NCBI RefSeq assembly: GCF_022179525.1
Contig: NZ_BPQX01000030.1
Coordinates: 1-64,000, forward strand
DNA length: 64,000 bases
Reading direction: 5' to 3'
DNA from: Methylobacterium persicinum
GTDB taxonomy: Bacteria > Pseudomonadota > Alphaproteobacteria > Rhizobiales > Beijerinckiaceae
This document shows positions 1 through 8,897 of the stretch, piece by piece. Below the pieces are notes generated by a model, which ran no database searches, was not told the origin of the DNA, and saw only the letters and a program-made list of their open reading frames with translations. The position numbers and the translations under genes are program-made. Position 1 is the first letter of the stretch. Each line of letters opens with the position of its first letter.

Positions 1-1
1 T

Positions 2-196
2 GGCTATGTGGTGACCGAAGGCACGCACACGGCCGGCATCTCCGGCTCGGAGATGGAGGCTGGGATGGTCGCACAGACACCGCTCGGCCGCGCTGGCCGG
101 CCGGATGACATCGCGGGCGTCGTGACGTTCCTTGCGTCCGATGATGCGCGCTGGCTCACCGGCGAGAACATCACCGCCAGCGGCGGCATTCGCTAA
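2..196 (+). CDS. Short-chain dehydrogenase/reductase, C-terminal fragment (runs off the window start)
   Basis: Only the last 64 residues are present; the reading frame is open at the first base and ends at a TAA at 194-196. The residues [20 protein letters not shown] followed by a WLTGENI segment and a terminal GGIR are the usual C-terminal block of classical SDR oxidoreductases, covering the helix after the active site and the strand that ends in the conserved Gly-Gly. The Rossmann TGxxxGxG and catalytic YxxxK motifs would lie outside the window, so substrate and cofactor cannot be told. A GC-rich hairpin follows 15 bases downstream. Confidence 0.85.
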   Translation, partial: GYVVTEGTHTAGISGSEMEAGMVAQTPLGRAGRPDDIAGVVTFLASDDARWLTGENITASGGIR

Positions 197-497
197 AGCA
201 CAACGATGTCACCTGCGCGCACAACCCAGACAGACTGCGCGCAGGGGCCATTTTCGAGCTACGTCAACTATCGGATATCGTCTGCTTTCCTGTCTCTCGC
301 ACCGAAAGCAGAACATCGACTTTCCACCCGGAGCAGCCCTCCTGCTTCCGACCCAACCTAGTCGCCGGGAGCGCTGTCGGCACTCCTTCAAAGCGGACGC
401 CAGTCAGTCGTCCGACAACTTCGGCTCGGGGTGGTCTTAGAACAGCATGCACCTGAGACGAAAATCGCTGAAGCAGAAGCGGCAGCAACTCACGGTG
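197..497. other. Intergenic stretch between the SDR and the chemoreceptor gene
   Basis: The region lies between two genes that point toward each other. Apart from the hairpin at 212-245 nothing is recognisable: the short frames in it have arginine/serine-rich translations without family features and no convincing ribosome binding sites. Confidence 0.6.
212..245 (+). terminator. Inverted repeat, candidate terminator after the SDR gene
   Basis: A perfect 10-base stem, CCTGCGCGCA at 212-221 and TGCGCGCAGG at 236-245, is separated by a 14-base loop and lies just after the SDR stop codon. The U-tract is weak (only four T within ATTTTC about ten bases later), so intrinsic termination is plausible but not certain. 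Confidence 0.45.
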
Positions 498-1976
498 TTA
501 AGCCACCATGGCGCGCGACGCCTCGCGCACAAGCCGCGTTGAGGTATTAACCTCCTGAGTCGAGGTGGCGATCAGACTGACGCTGCGGCTGATCTCCGCC
601 ACGGCTTGAGTCATGGCCTGCATGTTGCTCGACATCTCCTGAGCGACGGCGGCCTGCTGCTCTACGGCCGTCGAGATCGCTGAGGAAATCTCGTTGACCT
701 CCCCGATCGTGTCACCGATGCCCGCGATGGCAACGGCCGCTTGGTTCGCGGCGGCTTGCGTCTGCGCGATCTGAGTGCTGATGCTCTCGGTCGCCTTGGC
801 GGTCTGGGCCGCGAGGGTCTTCACTTCGGAAGCCACAACCGCGAAGCCCTTGCCTGCCTCACCGGCCCGTGCCGCCTCGATCGTCGCGTTCAACGCAAGC
901 AAGTTCGTCTGCCCGGCGATCGAGTTGATCATCTCGACCACCTCGCCAATCCGCTGAGCGGCGGAAGCGAGGCCGGCAACGACGGTCGAGGTGGCGACTG
1001 CCTGCTCGACAGCTCGTCCCGTCACCTGCAGAGCGCGGTTCACCTGCCCGCTGATCTCACCGACTGAGGCGGCCAGCTCCTCGGATCCAGCGGCAACACT
1101 CTGGGTGTTGCCGGAGGCTTCCTCGGCGGCGCTAGCCGCACCGACAGCCTGCTGCGAGGTCTGAGCAAGGGCAATGGCAATGCCGTCGAGGTCTCGATCG
1201 ACACCTCTCTGCAGCTCGGCTCGCCGCAGCCGCTCAGCAACGGCCTCGGTGATGTCGGTGGCGAATTTCACCACCTTCACGATGCGTCCGGACGCATCGC
1301 GGACTGGATTATAGGTGGCTTGGATCCAGACCTCCCGGCCCCCCTTGCCGATGCGCTTGAATTCGGCTTGCTGGAACTCACCGCCGCGCAGGGCCTCCCA
1401 GAAGGTCCGGTAGTCGGCACTCTCGCGTTCGGCCCTATCGATGAAGATCGCGTGGCGCTTGCCCTTCACCTCGTCGAGGCTGTAGCCGACCGACGCGAGG
1501 AAGTTCTCGTTGGCGGTGATGATCGTGCTATCGAGGTTGAACTCGATGATGCCCTGCGACCGTTCAAGAGCGTTCAGTTTGCCCTCGAAATCCGCGTTGC
1601 GCAGCGTTTGTGCGGTAATGTCGGTGGCGCATTTGAATACGCCATAAGGCTTGCCGTTATGTCCGATGAGCGGGCTGTAGCTCGCCTGGATCCAGACCTC
1701 CTTGCCGCCCTTGCCGATGCGTTTGTAAGTGGCGACCTGATGTTCGCCGCGGCGCAGGGCCTCCCAGAAGGTCCGGTAGGCGGGGCTCTCCCGGTCAGCC
1801 GGATCCACAAACATGGAGTGGTGCCGCCCCTGGATCTCTTCGAGGCTGTAGCCGAGGACCGCCAGGAAATTAGGATTGGCAGTGACGACCTTGCCGGCGA
1901 GATCGAACTCGATCAACGCGTGTGAAGCGTCAAGCGCCTTCAGCTGAGCTTGCAACTTCTGATTGCCGAACAGCAT
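498..1976 (-). CDS. Soluble methyl-accepting chemotaxis protein with two PAS domains
   Basis: The protein has about 492 residues: two tandem PAS-PAC modules (roughly residues 15-130 and 135-255) followed by a methyl-accepting signalling domain. Both PAS modules carry near-identical VWIQA(S/T)Y segments. The hairpin tip reads [20 protein letters not shown], the conserved CheA/CheW-contacting core of MCPs. No transmembrane segment is visible, so this should be a cytoplasmic receptor sensing a ligand or redox/energy state through the PAS domains; a bound cofactor cannot be deduced. I chose the ATG at 1976, which has a GGA a few bases upstream, over a GTG at 2024 in frame. It stands alone, with a convergent SDR gene downstream and the prophage upstream. 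Confidence 0.9.
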   Translation of the reverse strand: MLFGNQKLQAQLKALDASHALIEFDLAGKVVTANPNFLAVLGYSLEEIQGRHHSMFVDPADRESPAYRTFWEALRRGEHQVATYKRIGKGGKEVWIQASYSPLIGHNGKPYGVFKCATDITAQTLRNADFEGKLNALERSQGIIEFNLDSTIITANENFLASVGYSLDEVKGKRHAIFIDRAERESADYRTFWEALRGGEFQQAEFKRIGKGGREVWIQATYNPVRDASGRIVKVVKFATDITEAVAERLRRAELQRGVDRDLDGIAIALAQTSQQAVGAASAAEEASGNTQSVAAGSEELAASVGEISGQVNRALQVTGRAVEQAVATSTVVAGLASAAQRIGEVVEMINSIAGQTNLLALNATIEAARAGEAGKGFAVVASEVKTLAAQTAKATESISTQIAQTQAAANQAAVAIAGIGDTIGEVNEISSAISTAVEQQAAVAQEMSSNMQAMTQAVAEISRSVSLIATSTQEVNTSTRLVREASRAMVA

Positions 1977-2309
1977 TGTGTCCAACTTCTTGAAAATCGA
2001 TATAGTCCTATTGAGGCACAACACCCATAAAAAATGCTTAATAACGATTACGTATCAGATTTGGTATAATTATACTAAGGCAAATGAGAAAAGCGATCTT
2101 ATGTGCCTCATATAAAAGAGATTCTGCATTGAAATGCGCAACGGCTCATCGGCAACGATTGGAGAGGAGTGTGGTGCGCAGAAACGAGGTCCGCTCCATG
2201 GCAAAGCCGCTTGGAGGTAGACTGGCGGAAAACCACCCCCAACGGAAAGCAGATTTCTGATCCCCTCCGTGTTGTTGCCCCACCCCTGATACGACCGAAC
2301 CCCGCCCAA
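1977..2309. other. AT-rich intergenic region between the chemoreceptor gene and the prophage edge
   Basis: Bases about 2025-2110 are much more AT-rich than the surroundings and include a perfect 12-base palindrome GTATAATTATAC at 2064-2075, which gives a TATAAT-like hexamer on both strands. No good -35 box at standard spacing was found, so a promoter for the chemoreceptor is only suggested. I looked here for a copy of the tRNA-Asn 3' end (a possible distal att site) and did not find one. Confidence 0.4.
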
Positions 2310-2783
2310 TCACGGCCAGCCCCTCCCCGCCTCTCGCTCGATCAACCGCAGCCGCACCAGCAGCTCCTCCCGGCCCATCGTCGTGCGCTTCAAGTCCTGA
2401 ATGTCCGCCCGGTCCCGGGCGATGTCGGCCTCGATCGGCGCCTTGAGGGCCGTCGCGCCGGCGCCGACGATGGCCAGCAGGAAGCCGCCGGCGGTGACCA
2501 GCGTCTTGAACGTGCTCGACAGCGAGAACTGCCCCTTGCGCAGGGCCTCGGCCTGGGCGTCCGAGAAGTCGCGGCCCTGCGCCTCGATCTTGGCCAGGAT
2601 CGCCTCCGTCTGGCGGCGGTTCTCCGAGCGCATCTCCTTGAACTCGTCGGCCACGTCCCGGCGCAGGGTGTCGAGGTTCGATTCGAGCTTCGACACCCGG
2701 CCCGGCAGGGCGGCGCGCTCCTCGTCGGTGGGCCCGTGGGGAAAGGTCGGCGACATCGGCGCAGCCTCCGGGGTGCGGATCAC
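2310..2783 (-). CDS. Phage protein with coiled coil and one membrane segment, lysis module
   Basis: The 157-residue product starts at a GTG (2783) that overlaps the stop of the upstream holin gene as GTGA, so the two are translationally coupled. Residues about 28-80 form a charged heptad-like region (VSKLESNLDTL onwards), and residues about 92-112 are hydrophobic and Ala/Gly-rich, a probable transmembrane helix, followed by another charged helix. It is the last phage gene before the left edge. The layout resembles small membrane proteins found beside holins; a holin accessory or spanin-like role is possible but no diagnostic motif is seen. Confidence 0.65.
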   Translation of the reverse strand: MIRTPEAAPMSPTFPHGPTDEERAALPGRVSKLESNLDTLRRDVADEFKEMRSENRRQTEAILAKIEAQGRDFSDAQAEALRKGQFSLSSTFKTLVTAGGFLLAIVGAGATALKAPIEADIARDRADIQDLKRTTMGREELLVRLRLIEREAGRGWP

Positions 2784-3208
2784 CGCTTGGCCTCAGCGAC
2801 CCTGGCCTCGGTCACCCTGGCCTCGATGAACTTGTCCGCCGTGCGCGCCGCCATGTAGGCGCCGATCCCGAGCGTCAGCAGCGACCACAGGGACTCCGGC
2901 ACGCCGGCCAGGGCCTTCACCACCTCGGCCTGCAGGCCGAGCAGCGGCGCCGCCACCCCCACCCAGGTGATCATCGCCAGCGCCCACAGCACGGTGATCG
3001 GCCGGGCGTTGCGCGTCAGCGCGCTTTCCGAGGCGGCGTCGGCCTTCATCACCTCCGCCATGGCGCGGGCGAGGTCGGATTGCCCGTCGAGCAGGGCGCG
3101 CTGCAGGTCGAGCTGCGCCTGCATCCGCTGCCCCTCGTCGGGAATCGCCTTCTGCAGGATCGGGGCGAGGGCGCCGAGCAGCGCCGGCAGGATCGCGAGG
3201 AAGCTCAT
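2780..3208 (-). CDS. Putative phage holin (three-transmembrane type)
   Basis: The 142-residue protein has an N-terminal hydrophobic stretch (SFLAILPALLGALAPIL), an amphipathic central helix rich in Gln/Ala/Asp, and two further hydrophobic stretches (PITVLWALAMITWVGVAAPLL and LWSLLTLGIGAYMAART). This arrangement fits the Holin_3TMs family. Holins permeabilise the inner membrane so that the endolysin can reach the peptidoglycan. It lies directly downstream of the endolysin gene, three bases after its stop, and overlaps the next gene by GTGA, forming a lysis cassette. Confidence 0.8.
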   Translation of the reverse strand: MSFLAILPALLGALAPILQKAIPDEGQRMQAQLDLQRALLDGQSDLARAMAEVMKADAASESALTRNARPITVLWALAMITWVGVAAPLLGLQAEVVKALAGVPESLWSLLTLGIGAYMAARTADKFIEARVTEARVAEAKR

Positions 3209-3211
3209 GGG

Positions 3212-3964
3212 TCAGGCGCCTTTCCGCAGGTTGTCGCGCAGGGTGGAGAGGAGGCGGCCGAACCAGCCCGGCCGGGCGGTCGCGGGAGCCGGGCATGGGC
3301 CACGGAAAAGCCCGCCGGAGGGGGCGGGCTGGGGCAGGCTCGGGTCGGGGGACGCCGTCGGCGGATCGGGGGGTGGCGCCGGGTCCGGGCAGCGCATCGC
3401 CGCCGTCAGCGCCGCCCGGAACGCGGCGTGGTAGCCGGCGATCGGCCCGGCGCAATCGGTGCCGTTCACGATGCGCCGGGCGCCGACCGGATCGCAGCGG
3501 CCGGGGCCGAAGAAGTCCGACAGCCGCGCCCCGGTGAACCAGCCCTCGCCCATGCCGTGAAACAGGATCGCCGCCGCCACGTCCGGCCGCAGGGCCAGAG
3601 CGGGCCGGTCCACCAGATCCTCGTCCCCCGCCAAAAGGCCCAGGGCGTGCAGGCGCGCGCTCGCCCGGGCGTAGTTCGCCCGCCACGTGAGCTGCACGTA
3701 GCCCCGGCCCCAGAAGCCGCTCGGCCCGTAGGGCTTGCCCCGGCCGCGCCCGAACTCCTCGATCGGCTGCATCGTGCGGGCCGTCTCGTGGAAGGCGGTC
3801 GCGAGGCAGTAGGCCGTCTGCGCGACGCCGAGATCCGGTGGGCAGGCGCCGAGGATCGTCTCCAGGCCGGTGACCTGCCCCGGCGAGAGCCAGCCGGGGA
3901 ACGGGGCAAGGCGGGCCGCAGCAAGGAACGCGGCGCGAGCGTTGGGGCTCGGCAGGGCCGTCAT
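3212..3964 (-). CDS. Phage endolysin, GH19 chitinase/lysozyme-like
   Basis: A protein of about 250 residues. The segment TAYCLATAFHETARTM contains the HET motif with the catalytic-type glutamate of GH19-like endolysins, followed by GRGYVQLTWRANYARAS, the hallmark G(R/K)GxxQLTW block. Such enzymes cut the glycan strand of peptidoglycan during lysis. The C-terminal 50 residues are Pro/Ser-rich and probably disordered. I chose the ATG at 3964, preceded by GAGGA at good spacing, over an upstream in-frame start that would add 30 unrelated residues. The holin gene follows three bases later. Confidence 0.88.
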   Translation of the reverse strand: MTALPSPNARAAFLAAARLAPFPGWLSPGQVTGLETILGACPPDLGVAQTAYCLATAFHETARTMQPIEEFGRGRGKPYGPSGFWGRGYVQLTWRANYARASARLHALGLLAGDEDLVDRPALALRPDVAAAILFHGMGEGWFTGARLSDFFGPGRCDPVGARRIVNGTDCAGPIAGYHAAFRAALTAAMRCPDPAPPPDPPTASPDPSLPQPAPSGGLFRGPCPAPATARPGWFGRLLSTLRDNLRKGA

Positions 3965-4038
3965 GTCGTCCTCGCGATGGGGGTGGGTCGAGCGGCGCCC
4001 GCTTGCGGCGCCCTTTTGCGGCGGCGCAGATGCTGACG

Positions 4039-4107
4039 GTGCCGACGCCTTCAAGGACCGTCGGCACGGCGATGGTCCCGTGACGCAGGCGCTCGGGCGC
4101 TGCGTCA
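4039..4107 (-). terminator. Two stem-loops between the tailspike and endolysin genes
   Basis: GTGCCGAC (4039-4046) pairs perfectly with GTCGGCAC (4060-4067). A second stem pairs TGACGCA plus GCGC (4081-4092) with GCGC plus TGCGTCA (4097-4107). They fill the only sizeable gap in the late operon, just after the tailspike stop codon. No T-run follows, so they may act as attenuators or RNA-stabilising structures rather than full terminators. Confidence 0.4.
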
Positions 4108-4162
4108 GCCGATGCGCGCGTCCGGAGGAGACGGGTGTGCCCGGGAGATGCCCCCCCTTGCG

Positions 4163-6280
4163 TCAGTTCATCGGATCGAATTCGGCGCTGAACCGGAACA
4201 AGGCCGCCGCCGAGCCGCTGCTTCCGGTGACCTGCAGCGAGAAGGTCTGTCCCGCCGCGACGGGCGCCGCGCGCGACGTGTCGGTGCAGGCTTGGACGGC
4301 ACCGGTGATCGTGCAGGCCAGGGCGGTCTGTCCCCCGTTGACGATCACGATGGCGGTGTAGGATTGCCCGGTGCCGGGGCTGGCGTTGGTGGCGACGGTC
4401 AAGTTCCGCAGCGTCCCGGCGAAGGGCATCGGAATGTTGACGGTGCTCTCGTTGCTCGAGATGCCGGCCCCCACGAACTGCGGGGCGGTCGCGTTGGCAG
4501 GGTAGGCCGTTCCGTTGGCGCTGCCGGTGACGACCTGCCGGACGGCTCCGGAATAGCGGCCATTGACGTTGCCGGTGGTGTAGCTGCTCGCCGTATCCCA
4601 CACGGTCGACGGGCTGGCCGACCATATGTTGCCCGCCATCGCGTAGGTGCCGGGCGAGTAGGCTGCGGCGGTCCAAACCGACCCGCCCGCGGGCGACCCG
4701 CTGTCGATGTTGCCGGTGATGACGCCCTTCCGCACGCTGTTCAGCACAAGCGAGGCGGTTCCGATCAGGTTGAAGTTGTTGCCGATCACGGCGAGATCGG
4801 GGATGGCGCCCGAACCATCGCTGTCCGCGACGAGGCCGAAGTTGAGATTCAGGAAGTCGTTGCCGACGACTTTCGTGCCCCAGCCGACGTTGGGCGCAAT
4901 CTCGATGCCGATATTGCTGGGATTGGTCGTCGCTCCGGCCGAGCCGATGTAATTGCTGATGATGCCTGCTTCGGCTGCGTTGTTCTGGACTGTGATGTTT
5001 CGGACGATGGCCTGATCGACCACGTTGTTGATGACGCGGGTATAGAGGCTCGAATTGATCTCGATGGCCTGGGGGCCGCCGAGCAGAAAGAAGTTGCGCG
5101 AGATCACCGCGCCCTCGATCCGGTGAGCCGTGCCGTAGACGTCGCTGGTGGCGTAGAGCGTCTGTCCGCTCGCCACCGTGGCGGACGAGGCCGGCGAACC
5201 CGAGACGGGATAGGTGAAGGTCGCCGGCCCGGTGACGGTGATCGGCGCCGAGTAGGTGATGTTGTAGGCGGCCTGCGCCGCCCCCCGGATGGCGACATAG
5301 GTGCCGGTTGTGTAACCGTGCGGCGAGGACGTCGTGACGGTCGCGACGCCGCCCGCGGAGGTGATGCTGCTGATCGCGACCTTCGGGATGCCGTACTGCG
5401 TCTGCAGGATACGGACGCCGTTCCCGCCGTTGCCGTAGCCGCCGAACCCGTAGAGCGTGTTGCCCGTGATTTCGTGGTTGTGACCCCAGGTATCGAAGCC
5501 GTAGCACCAAGCGGTCGGGTCACCGAGATAACAGCTGCCGTTGCTGATCTTGACCGTGTCGCCGTAGGCCAGGACGAGATAGCCGCCCGGCGGATTGCCG
5601 TTGAACCCCATGCCGTCGAGCGTCGTCTGGGTCGAACTCTTGTCGATGATGATGGCGCCCGAGCCTTTGCCGATCGTGTCGATGGTGAAGTTGCGCAGCG
5701 ACATCAGCGCCGTCGAGAACGCCCCGACGTTCGGCGCCACCCATGGGTTCACATCGGACGGATTGCCGATCTGGAACGCGGCGTAACCGGGCGCGAGGGG
5801 CTTCATCACCGTCTTGTCGCGACCCGCGCCGCTGATCGTGATGTTGCTGCCTGACAGTAAGGTTGTGCTGCCATAGGCGCAGAGGCCCGGCGGAAGCAGG
5901 ATCTCCCGCCCCGCCACGTAGCCCTTGCCCGCGTTGAGCGCCCTGGCCAGGGCCGGCACGATGTCGGAGGTGCCATCGCATTTCACCCCGAAATCGGCGG
6001 CCTGCAGCGTGTCCTGCATCTTGTCGTCGTAGCTACGGACGACGGCGCCGCTCTCGGGACGCTGGAACGGGATCCTGTTGCCGGGCTTGGCGACGCTCAG
6101 GTTGTCGGGCGTCGCGGTGTACAAGTTGTTTTGCCATCGGCCGAGCGCAGGACCGCCGGGCAGGATGACCCGTCCCGCACTGTCGATCCGCCCCGGTCCC
6201 AGAAGCTGATCGGCCTGGGCGGATGCCGAGGGGAAGGCGAGCGCCGTCAGCGCCGCCGCGACGAAGCGTGAGAAGGGCAT
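4163..6280 (-). CDS. Phage tailspike/fibre with pectate-lyase-like beta-helix and a signal-peptide-like N-terminus
   Basis: The product has 705 residues. After a short head, the segment ADFGVKCDGTSDIVPALARAL matches the start of the pectate lyase superfamily (right-handed beta-helix) fold seen in phage tailspikes. Long runs of short beta-type repeats rich in N, G, T and I (for example GNNFNLIGTASLVLN) follow to about residue 570. Tailspikes of this type bind or cleave surface polysaccharide. Oddly, the first 22 residues (MPFSRFVAAALTALAFPSASA) look like a Sec signal peptide with an Ala-x-Ala cleavage site. The gene overlaps the upstream fibre gene by one base (TGATG), consistent with coupled expression as part of the late operon. 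Enzymatic activity cannot be read from sequence. Confidence 0.82.
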   Translation of the reverse strand: MPFSRFVAAALTALAFPSASAQADQLLGPGRIDSAGRVILPGGPALGRWQNNLYTATPDNLSVAKPGNRIPFQRPESGAVVRSYDDKMQDTLQAADFGVKCDGTSDIVPALARALNAGKGYVAGREILLPPGLCAYGSTTLLSGSNITISGAGRDKTVMKPLAPGYAAFQIGNPSDVNPWVAPNVGAFSTALMSLRNFTIDTIGKGSGAIIIDKSSTQTTLDGMGFNGNPPGGYLVLAYGDTVKISNGSCYLGDPTAWCYGFDTWGHNHEITGNTLYGFGGYGNGGNGVRILQTQYGIPKVAISSITSAGGVATVTTSSPHGYTTGTYVAIRGAAQAAYNITYSAPITVTGPATFTYPVSGSPASSATVASGQTLYATSDVYGTAHRIEGAVISRNFFLLGGPQAIEINSSLYTRVINNVVDQAIVRNITVQNNAAEAGIISNYIGSAGATTNPSNIGIEIAPNVGWGTKVVGNDFLNLNFGLVADSDGSGAIPDLAVIGNNFNLIGTASLVLNSVRKGVITGNIDSGSPAGGSVWTAAAYSPGTYAMAGNIWSASPSTVWDTASSYTTGNVNGRYSGAVRQVVTGSANGTAYPANATAPQFVGAGISSNESTVNIPMPFAGTLRNLTVATNASPGTGQSYTAIVIVNGGQTALACTITGAVQACTDTSRAAPVAAGQTFSLQVTGSSGSAAALFRFSAEFDPMN

Positions 6281-7137
6281 CACAGGGTCCACAGGTTGCT
6301 GCCGTTGGAGTGGAGCACGGCCTTTTGGTAGGGGCTCTGCATCGTCACGTTCGGCTCGCTGCCGATGCTGTCCTGCCCTGCCGCCGCGATGATGATCGGG
6401 TTGCTCGTCCCGCAGGCGCCGCTCTCGTCCGCGATGCAGAGGGGCTGCCCCGGCGGATAGGTGGCGGCCGGTGGGAGTGTCAGCGTGCGAGGAGCCGTCA
6501 GCGCGGCGACGCCGACATAGGTGTCGGTCGCCTTCACCGGGTAGTTCGTGTCGTTGACCGCCGAGCGTCCGATGGACGGCACGCCCAGAGCCGCGCGAGC
6601 CGCCGCGGCGTCCGTCGCCCTCAGGACAGACCGCCCGATCTCGGTGCCATCTGTGATCGCCGCCGCCGCGATCTGCGAGGGGCCCGCTGCGCCCTGCGCG
6701 GTGGCGACGATCAAGGTCAGCGTGGTGCTCTGCGAGACCAGAGCCGCCGCCGGGATCTGATCGATCGTGCGGGTGTCCGCCACGTCGAAGACGTCGAAGA
6801 CGATGACCCCGAGGGTCTGCCGCGTGCCCAAGGTGTCGATCCGATAGACGAGAATGCGGGTCCTCTCCCTGGGATCGCTCCCTGCGAAGCCGCTGGTCGC
6901 GAGGGCGGTGAGCGCACGCGGGGCAACGACCTTGAACTTGCCCTGCCCATCGGACACCCGAACGATGCCGCCATTGGCGGGGGTGAGCGGTTGAAACGTC
7001 TGGTAGCCCGGCAGCCACAGTTCGCCAAACAGTTGTGATCCGGTGAGATCGACGGCTGTTCCCGATGCATCCTGCAGCGTGCAGGGGATCGTCCAGTCGT
7101 CGCGCTTCCAGCGCTGGAGGGGCGTGATCGCGTTCAT
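6280..7137 (-). CDS. Phage tail fibre/baseplate-associated protein
   Basis: A 285-residue protein. The N-terminal 130 residues (starting NAITPLQRWKRDDWTIPCTL) resemble the immunoglobulin-like domain found at the start of many baseplate upper or fibre proteins, in which a short beta-sandwich describes allowed values. The middle is an Ala-rich helix with an AAARAALGVPS motif common in tail fibre linkers. The C-terminal part (APRTLTLPPAATYPPG, then an ADESGA-like turn) resembles the small beta-structured knob domain at fibre tips. It overlaps its upstream neighbour by ATGA and the tailspike by TGATG, so all three are probably one translational unit. Confidence 0.65.
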   Translation of the reverse strand: MNAITPLQRWKRDDWTIPCTLQDASGTAVDLTGSQLFGELWLPGYQTFQPLTPANGGIVRVSDGQGKFKVVAPRALTALATSGFAGSDPRERTRILVYRIDTLGTRQTLGVIVFDVFDVADTRTIDQIPAAALVSQSTTLTLIVATAQGAAGPSQIAAAAITDGTEIGRSVLRATDAAAARAALGVPSIGRSAVNDTNYPVKATDTYVGVAALTAPRTLTLPPAATYPPGQPLCIADESGACGTSNPIIIAAAGQDSIGSEPNVTMQSPYQKAVLHSNGSNLWTL

Positions 7138-8174
7138 GCCTGCACCTGCTGATTGGTCCCGGCGATGACCCAGGCCCTTCCGTTGTCGGTGACTTCCACG
7201 CCCGTGCCCGCGTTGGCGGCTTCGAGAAGGCCGGCGGCGTTCGGCGCGCGGCCGTCCGAGGCGAAGGCTTTGCGCCCGCGACGGCCCGGGCGGGGCAGGT
7301 CGGCGACGGCGTAGGACGGCAGGATCGGCGCGGTGAGCGGAAGGCCGGCGGCGAGCTGTCCTTCGACCGTGCCGAGGCGCGCGGCGATGGCGCTCACATC
7401 CGGCGCGTAGAGCCCGGCGAAGGTCACATCCCGCGCGCCGAGAAGCGAGACGCCGGTGGCTCCATCCGAGCCGTAGGCGCGCAGGAATGGCCGCCAGGAA
7501 TGGGCCCCCGCCGGCGGCGCAATGACCGGCCCGGCACCACGCGGCGACGGCACTCGGACGCTGACGGTGCGCGGGCCGTCCTGCACCCGCAGATTGCTGT
7601 CCCGCGCCACCAGAGCCGAGCCGGCATCGCCTCCGGCCTGGTCGAGCCATTGGATGCCGATGTCGACCGCGTTGTTGTTCGGATCGAGCACGTCGGCGAT
7701 GCGCCAGTAGCGCGTCCTCAGAACATAGATCGCGTCAAGGTCCCACCGGATCGCGACGCGAGGGGCGATGGTGCCGCCGCCGGTGACGGCATAGGCGCGT
7801 CCGAACGCGAACGGCGTACTGCCGGCGGGGTCCAGCGGCGAGGTGCTGGCCGTGGTCCCGAGCGGACCGCCGGTGAAGGCGGCAGGACATTCGCCGGGCT
7901 GATCCGTGGCGAGCAGAGCCGTCAGCGCCGCGAGGAAAGCGGAGTCGATCGTGCGGCCGAGCCCCGAGACCGCGGCCTGACGAGCGGCGGCTTCCTCGTC
8001 GATACCAGCGCGCAACAGGCTGTCGGCTTGAGCCGCGCTGTGGCCGAGGCTGTCGATGGCCGAGGAGAGGTTTCGACCCTGTTGCTGGAGATTGTCCAGC
8101 AAGTCGAACGCTGCACCGATGGCGGCATAGTTTTGTGCCGGCGAATTCGCCGGTGACGGCCCGGGGAGCGACAT
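7134..8174 (-). CDS. Phage tail structural protein, function unassigned
   Basis: The 346-residue product begins with a helical, Gln/Ala-rich segment (residues about 15-85, possible coiled coil) and continues into a beta-rich domain with many Gly and Pro residues. The last 60 residues contain RKAFASDGRAPNAAGLLEAA followed by a TGVEVTDNGRAWVI strand pair, a layout often seen at the C-termini of tail fibre or collar proteins. I recognise no family by name. Its place between the tail-tip genes and the fibre genes argues for a baseplate or fibre attachment role. Confidence 0.6.
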   Translation of the reverse strand: MSLPGPSPANSPAQNYAAIGAAFDLLDNLQQQGRNLSSAIDSLGHSAAQADSLLRAGIDEEAAARQAAVSGLGRTIDSAFLAALTALLATDQPGECPAAFTGGPLGTTASTSPLDPAGSTPFAFGRAYAVTGGGTIAPRVAIRWDLDAIYVLRTRYWRIADVLDPNNNAVDIGIQWLDQAGGDAGSALVARDSNLRVQDGPRTVSVRVPSPRGAGPVIAPPAGAHSWRPFLRAYGSDGATGVSLLGARDVTFAGLYAPDVSAIAARLGTVEGQLAAGLPLTAPILPSYAVADLPRPGRRGRKAFASDGRAPNAAGLLEAANAGTGVEVTDNGRAWVIAGTNQQVQA

Positions 8175-8189
8175 GGAAACTCCTGAGGA

Positions 8190-8897
8190 TCAGAATGCCT
8201 CGATCAGGTCGAGGGACACCGACCCGGCTCGACTGAGCTGCAAGTGCAGTGCGCCGGTATCGTCCGAGGCGAGGCGCATCCGGCAGACCGGGCGCCCGAA
8301 CTCGACGGGGGTGGCCGCCGGATAGTCGGCGCGCGTCCAAGGACGGACCTCGATGTCGATCTGCCCTGGCTTCGCATCACCGACGTCGGCGCCGGGATCG
8401 CCCGTCAGCAAGGAGGTGATGAGGTGGAGACGGCCGGCGATCGAGCACATCATGCCAGGCTGGAGCAAGCCACCTCGATTGCGCTGGATCGTCAACGTCG
8501 CCGTATTGATCGGCGCGGGAACGGCGATCTGAAAATCCAGGGCCGACGCGGTGTCGGGATTGGTCTCGAAGGCGGGATCGTAGGCCGAGGCGACCGCGCC
8601 CATCCCATAGCTGATGCCGCCGCCGGTCATCGGATCCACGAACCACGGCGCCCGCGACACCTCCACCGGCCCGACGATCCAGACCTGCGACCGGCCGAGG
8701 GCGAGCGCGGCGCGCATCGCCAGCACCGTCTCCCGGGTGCCGCAGGGAATGGTCAGCGACGCGGCCCAGCGCGCGGCCGGGGATCGGGTCAGCTGCTCGT
8801 GGCCCGAGAACGACTGGCCCCCCGTCCGTGTGGCGTTCTTCAGCCCCCATTGCTCGGCGGAGGGCACGAGGATCGGGTTCCAGGGCCGATCCGCCAT
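8190..8897 (-). CDS. Phage tail protein, function unassigned
   Basis: A 235-residue, beta-rich protein starting MADRPWNPILVPSAEQWGLKN. It has several short W- and R-containing strands and ends in SLDLIEAF. It contains a single cysteine pair at most and no membrane segment. The start ATG at 8897 overlaps the stop of the upstream tail-tip frame as TGATG. Such proteins follow the J-like tail-tip protein in several rhizobial prophages, so a receptor-proximal structural role is likely, but no characterised family is recognised. Confidence 0.6.
   Translation of the reverse strand: MADRPWNPILVPSAEQWGLKNATRTGGQSFSGHEQLTRSPAARWAASLTIPCGTRETVLAMRAALALGRSQVWIVGPVEVSRAPWFVDPMTGGGISYGMGAVASAYDPAFETNPDTASALDFQIAVPAPINTATLTIQRNRGGLLQPGMMCSIAGRLHLITSLLTGDPGADVGDAKPGQIDIEVRPWTRADYPAATPVEFGRPVCRMRLASDDTGALHLQLSRAGSVSLDLIEAF

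Noticed and set aside
2025-2309. Possible distal att site (copy of the tRNA-Asn 3' end) at the left prophage edge
   Set aside because: No stretch resembling the tRNA-Asn 3' half was found by eye between 2025 and 2310; the left end is therefore given only approximately.
2793-5510. Very long minus-strand frame (about 900 codons) through the tailspike, endolysin and holin region
   Set aside because: It is an Arg/His/Gln-rich shadow frame made possible by high GC; the tailspike, endolysin and holin frames on the same strand have clear family motifs and coupled starts.
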